Shown piece by piece: positions 61,732-64,000 of a stretch of 64,000 nucleotides of DNA (positions are counted from its first letter, which is position 1; the number at the start of each line of letters is the position of its first letter). The DNA is from Bacteroidales bacterium Phil12 (GTDB lineage: Bacteria > Bacteroidota > Bacteroidia > Bacteroidales > P3): NCBI GenBank assembly GCA_002633275.1, contig NWBO01000152.1, forward strand, positions 32,726 through 96,725, written 5' to 3'. Position numbers and translations under genes: made by a program. The notes under the pieces were generated by a model that made no database searches, was not told the DNA's origin, and saw only the letters and a list, made by a program, of their open reading frames with translations.

Positions 61732-63045
61732 ATGAAAAAAATACCACATACCTACGTCATAATCTTCGCCATGATTTTACTTTCGGCTGTCGCCACTTGG
61801 GTTTTACCCGGTGCAGAGCCGCAAACATGGCAAGTGTTTTCATCATTCTTCAAAGGCTTCCAACGAGCACCGTCCATTATCGCATTTATATTGATTATCG
61901 GAGGAGCCTTTTGGATTCTCAACGAAACAAAAGCCGTCGAGTACGGAGTCGATAAACTTATACGTTCAAGCAAGAAATTCGAGAAGTACGCTCTGTTCAG
62001 AATGATTGGAGTAAATAATTTGATAATCTCCACAATTATGATTCTCTTCTCCTTATTCGGTGCAATATTCGGAATGAGCGAAGAGACGATAGCCTTTGTT
62101 ATGGTTATGATACCTTTAAGCAAACAAATGGGCTACGACGAATACGTGGGAGTTTGTATGTGCTTCTTGGCGGCGGGATTGGGCTTTGCCGGTTGCTTAC
62201 TAAACCCTTTCACTCTCGGCATTGCACAAAACATAGCAGGCATTCAGATGTTCTCGGGCATAGAATATCGTTTTGTCATCTGGCTTATATTCACTGCGTG
62301 CGGCATTGCATTCGTTCTTTCCTATGCCCATAAACACAAGGTCGATAAATCAATCTCTTCTGCCGACACTTCCACCGATTTGCAAAGCATAACCAACAAA
62401 CGCATACCTCAATTATCATTGCTCGTCTTGGGATTGGTTATCGTGGCTTTGGTTGTTGGAGTAACGGTCTTTAAGTGGGAATTTGAGCAAATCGCTGCTT
62501 TGTTCTTCGCAATGGCGATAATCGTCGGCTTAATCGCAAGAAAAACTCCTTCCCAGATAGCAAAAAGTTTTATCGACGGCTGCAAAGATATGCTTTCGGC
62601 AGCAATGGTTGTGGCTTTGGCAAGCGGAATATTGGTAATATTGGAGGACGGCAAAGTTATCACCATGATGCTTGACGGCATCACGCACTCACTTGGCGGC
62701 ACTTCACAAATGGGAACGCTGAGCATAATGTACGGATTTCAGACCTTGCTAAACGCAATAATAACTTCGGGAACGGCGAAAGCCGCCTTACTTATGCCGA
62801 TATTCACCGAAATATCCAACGGTGTGGGGCTTTCGTTGCAGAGTACGGTTACAGCATTTCATATCGGCGACGGCTTTACCAACCTTATCACCCCTGCAAG
62901 CGGAGTATTGGTTGCGGTGCTTTCCGTTGCCAAGATACCGTACGCCCAATGGGTTAAATTCTCGTGGAAATTCATTCTTGCGATGATAGTTTTGGGTTAT
63001 CTGCTTTTACTTCCGACCCTTTGGTTCAAACTGCCCGGCTTTTAA
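61732..63045 (+). CDS. YfcC-type membrane transporter
   Basis: A 437-residue inner-membrane protein with about 11-12 segments, of the YfcC/DcuC-like part of the ion transporter superfamily. The signatures include MSEETIAFVMVMIPLSKQMGYDEYVGVCM, GLGFAGCLLNPFTLGIAQNIAGI in the first half, and TSGTAKAALLMPIFTEI and FHIGDGFTNLITPASGVLVA in the second half, the re-entrant loop motifs of the family. Members are often annotated as C4-dicarboxylate or basic amino acid/peptide transporters without direct proof. It starts 12 bp after kdsD and ends at a perfect bidirectional terminator. Confidence 0.8.
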   Translation: MKKIPHTYVIIFAMILLSAVATWVLPGAEPQTWQVFSSFFKGFQRAPSIIAFILIIGGAFWILNETKAVEYGVDKLIRSSKKFEKYALFRMIGVNNLIISTIMILFSLFGAIFGMSEETIAFVMVMIPLSKQMGYDEYVGVCMCFLAAGLGFAGCLLNPFTLGIAQNIAGIQMFSGIEYRFVIWLIFTACGIAFVLSYAHKHKVDKSISSADTSTDLQSITNKRIPQLSLLVLGLVIVALVVGVTVFKWEFEQIAALFFAMAIIVGLIARKTPSQIAKSFIDGCKDMLSAAMVVALASGILVILEDGKVITMMLDGITHSLGGTSQMGTLSIMYGFQTLLNAIITSGTAKAALLMPIFTEISNGVGLSLQSTVTAFHIGDGFTNLITPASGVLVAVLSVAKIPYAQWVKFSWKFILAMIVLGYLLLLPTLWFKLPGF

Positions 63046-63101
63046 TCAAGGCTTTGTTTGCTCTTTTTGCATTACTTATCGCAACGTGCTTTGCAAAAAC
63101 A

Positions 63102-63133
63102 AAAAAGTCCGCCCTTTATTCGGCGGACTTTTT
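63102..63133. terminator. Bidirectional terminator between YfcC and Sel1 genes
   Basis: AAAAAGTCCGCC (63102-63113) pairs perfectly with GGCGGACTTTTT (63122-63133) around an 8-nt loop. A runs and T runs on both sides make it work for both convergent genes. Confidence 0.92.
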
Positions 63134-63149
63134 CTCGGTTAGTTGCGTG

Positions 63150-64000
63150 CTACCAACTCACACCGCTTTTTCTTAAATTATATTGCGCTACTTTGTCCCC
63201 TTTTTTTGCTGCTTTCCTATACCAATACACCGCTTGTGCGTAATCCTGCCGAACACCCTTGCCATTATAATAGCACACTCCAAGGTTATTCATCGCATCT
63301 GCGAGTCCTTGTTCCGCTGCTTTCCTATACCAATACACCGCTTGTGCGTAATCCTGCTTTACGCCCCAGCCATGTTCATAGTACACTCCAAGGTTGTGCT
63401 GTGCCATTGCGAGTCCTTGTTCTGCCGCTTTCCTACACCAATACACCGCTTGTGCGTAATCCTGCTGAACACCCTTGCCATTATAATAGCACACTCCAAG
63501 GTTGTGCTGTGCCCTTGCGTCTCCTTGTTCCGCTGCTTTCCTATACCAATACACCGCTTGTACGTAATCCTGCTTTACGCCCCTTCCATGTTCATAGTAC
63601 ACTCCAAGGTTGTGCTGTGCCATTGCGTATCCTTGTTCCGCCGATTTCCTATACCAATACACCGCTTGCTTGTAATCCTGTTGAACACCATAGCCATCTG
63701 TATAGCACGCTCCAAGGTTGTACTGTGCCCTTGCGTCTCCTTGTTCCGCTGCTTTCCTATACCAATACACCGCTTGCTTGTCATCCTGCTTTACGCCCTT
63801 GCCTTTTTTATAGCACACTCCAAGGTTGTGCTGTGCCCTTGCGAGTCCTTGTTCCGCCGCTTTCCTAAACCAATACACCGCTTGTGCGTAATCCTGCTGA
63901 ACACCCTCGCCATTATAATAGCACGATCCAAGGTTGTACTGTGCAACTGCGTCTCCTTGTTCCGCTGCTTTCCTAAACCAATACACCGCTTGTGCGTAAT
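63150..64000 (-). CDS. Sel1-repeat protein, N-terminus cut by window edge
   Basis: The C-terminal 283 codons of a solenoid protein of 36-residue Sel1-like (TPR-related) repeats. Seven complete repeats with consensus AAEQGDARAQHNLGVCYYNGKGVQQDYAQAVYWYRK-type sequence (shown in parts: AEQGxAxAQxNLGxxY, GxGVxQDYxQAVYWYRK) and a final half repeat (AAKKGDKVAQYNLRKSGVSW) are visible. Repeats are nearly identical at DNA level with a 108-bp period, which suggests recent amplification. Such proteins mediate protein-protein contacts. The true start and any signal peptide lie beyond the window. Confidence 0.9.
   Translation of the reverse strand, partial: YAQAVYWFRKAAEQGDAVAQYNLGSCYYNGEGVQQDYAQAVYWFRKAAEQGLARAQHNLGVCYKKGKGVKQDDKQAVYWYRKAAEQGDARAQYNLGACYTDGYGVQQDYKQAVYWYRKSAEQGYAMAQHNLGVYYEHGRGVKQDYVQAVYWYRKAAEQGDARAQHNLGVCYYNGKGVQQDYAQAVYWCRKAAEQGLAMAQHNLGVYYEHGWGVKQDYAQAVYWYRKAAEQGLADAMNNLGVCYYNGKGVRQDYAQAVYWYRKAAKKGDKVAQYNLRKSGVSW

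Noticed and set aside
63143..63868. A 241-codon plus-strand frame made of repeats (SYTNTPLVRNPA)
   Set aside because: It is the complement of the Sel1-repeat gene. The regular repeat of that gene keeps the opposite frame open, and the Sel1 reading has clear family motifs.

Overview
The window is a low-GC stretch of chromosome from a member of the Bacteroidota, most likely order Bacteroidales. The evidence is: promoters of the Bacteroidetes type (TTTG about 19-20 bp upstream of TAnnTTTG), almost no Shine-Dalgarno sequences, three secreted proteins with C-terminal type IX secretion (T9SS) sorting domains, a type V (FimA/Mfa-like) fimbrial locus, a butyrate kinase, an OmpA/DUF3575 protein, a BtuB-like TonB receptor and the rplY-pth pair. 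I cannot name a genus from sequence alone.

Layout. 1-2.5 kb: translation and nucleotide genes (pth cut by the window edge, rplY, prs) and a tRNA-Leu(CAA). 2.9-9.2 kb: a very large T9SS-sorted M6 metalloprotease abutting nadC, then a YihY/BrkB membrane protein. 9.3-16.4 kb: a five-gene minus-strand fimbrial operon (OmpA/DUF3575 protein, DUF5119 anchor-type lipoprotein, fimbrillin, large fimbrillin-like protein, clostripain-like C11 protease). Its first gene lies behind an 11-base G homopolymer and a second C/G tract lies upstream of its promoter. 17.2-31 kb: Fic protein, porin, nucleoside-recognition membrane protein, clpP, TlpA-like lipoprotein, lpxD, O-antigen ligase-like protein, glycosyltransferase, a lone rnfA, TonB receptor and butyrate kinase. 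31-38.5 kb: thioredoxin, DUF58, folB, pheS, cyclophilin lipoprotein, recX, a serpin-like lipoprotein and a lone exosortase-family protein. 38.6-42.8 kb: tatA, tatC and two redox proteins that are probable Tat substrates. 42.9-50.3 kb: exbB-exbD-tonB, a T9SS cargo protein, lnt, 5-formyl-THF cyclo-ligase, a radical SAM protein and a secreted unknown. 50.9-64 kb: gltX, purM, a DUF2723 multipass protein, lptE, a T9SS cargo protein, recQ, kdsD, a YfcC-type transporter and a Sel1-repeat protein cut by the window edge.

The least ordinary material is in two places. First, the fimbrial operon looks switchable by slippage in a G tract, and it encodes its own Arg/Lys-type C11 protease next to fimbrillins that carry an N-terminal Arg site like the one Rgp cleaves in Porphyromonas. 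Second, the intergenic DNA carries two repeat families made of near-palindromes spaced about two helical turns apart: a TGTTWAACA family with mostly 21-bp period at nine intergenic loci, and a 22-23-bp AAAAAGTC..GACTTTTT family inside a longer element present twice, whose palindromes have changed together within each copy. I recognise neither as a named element.

Most functional calls rest on family motifs read by eye. Homopolymer lengths and start codons are the weakest points.
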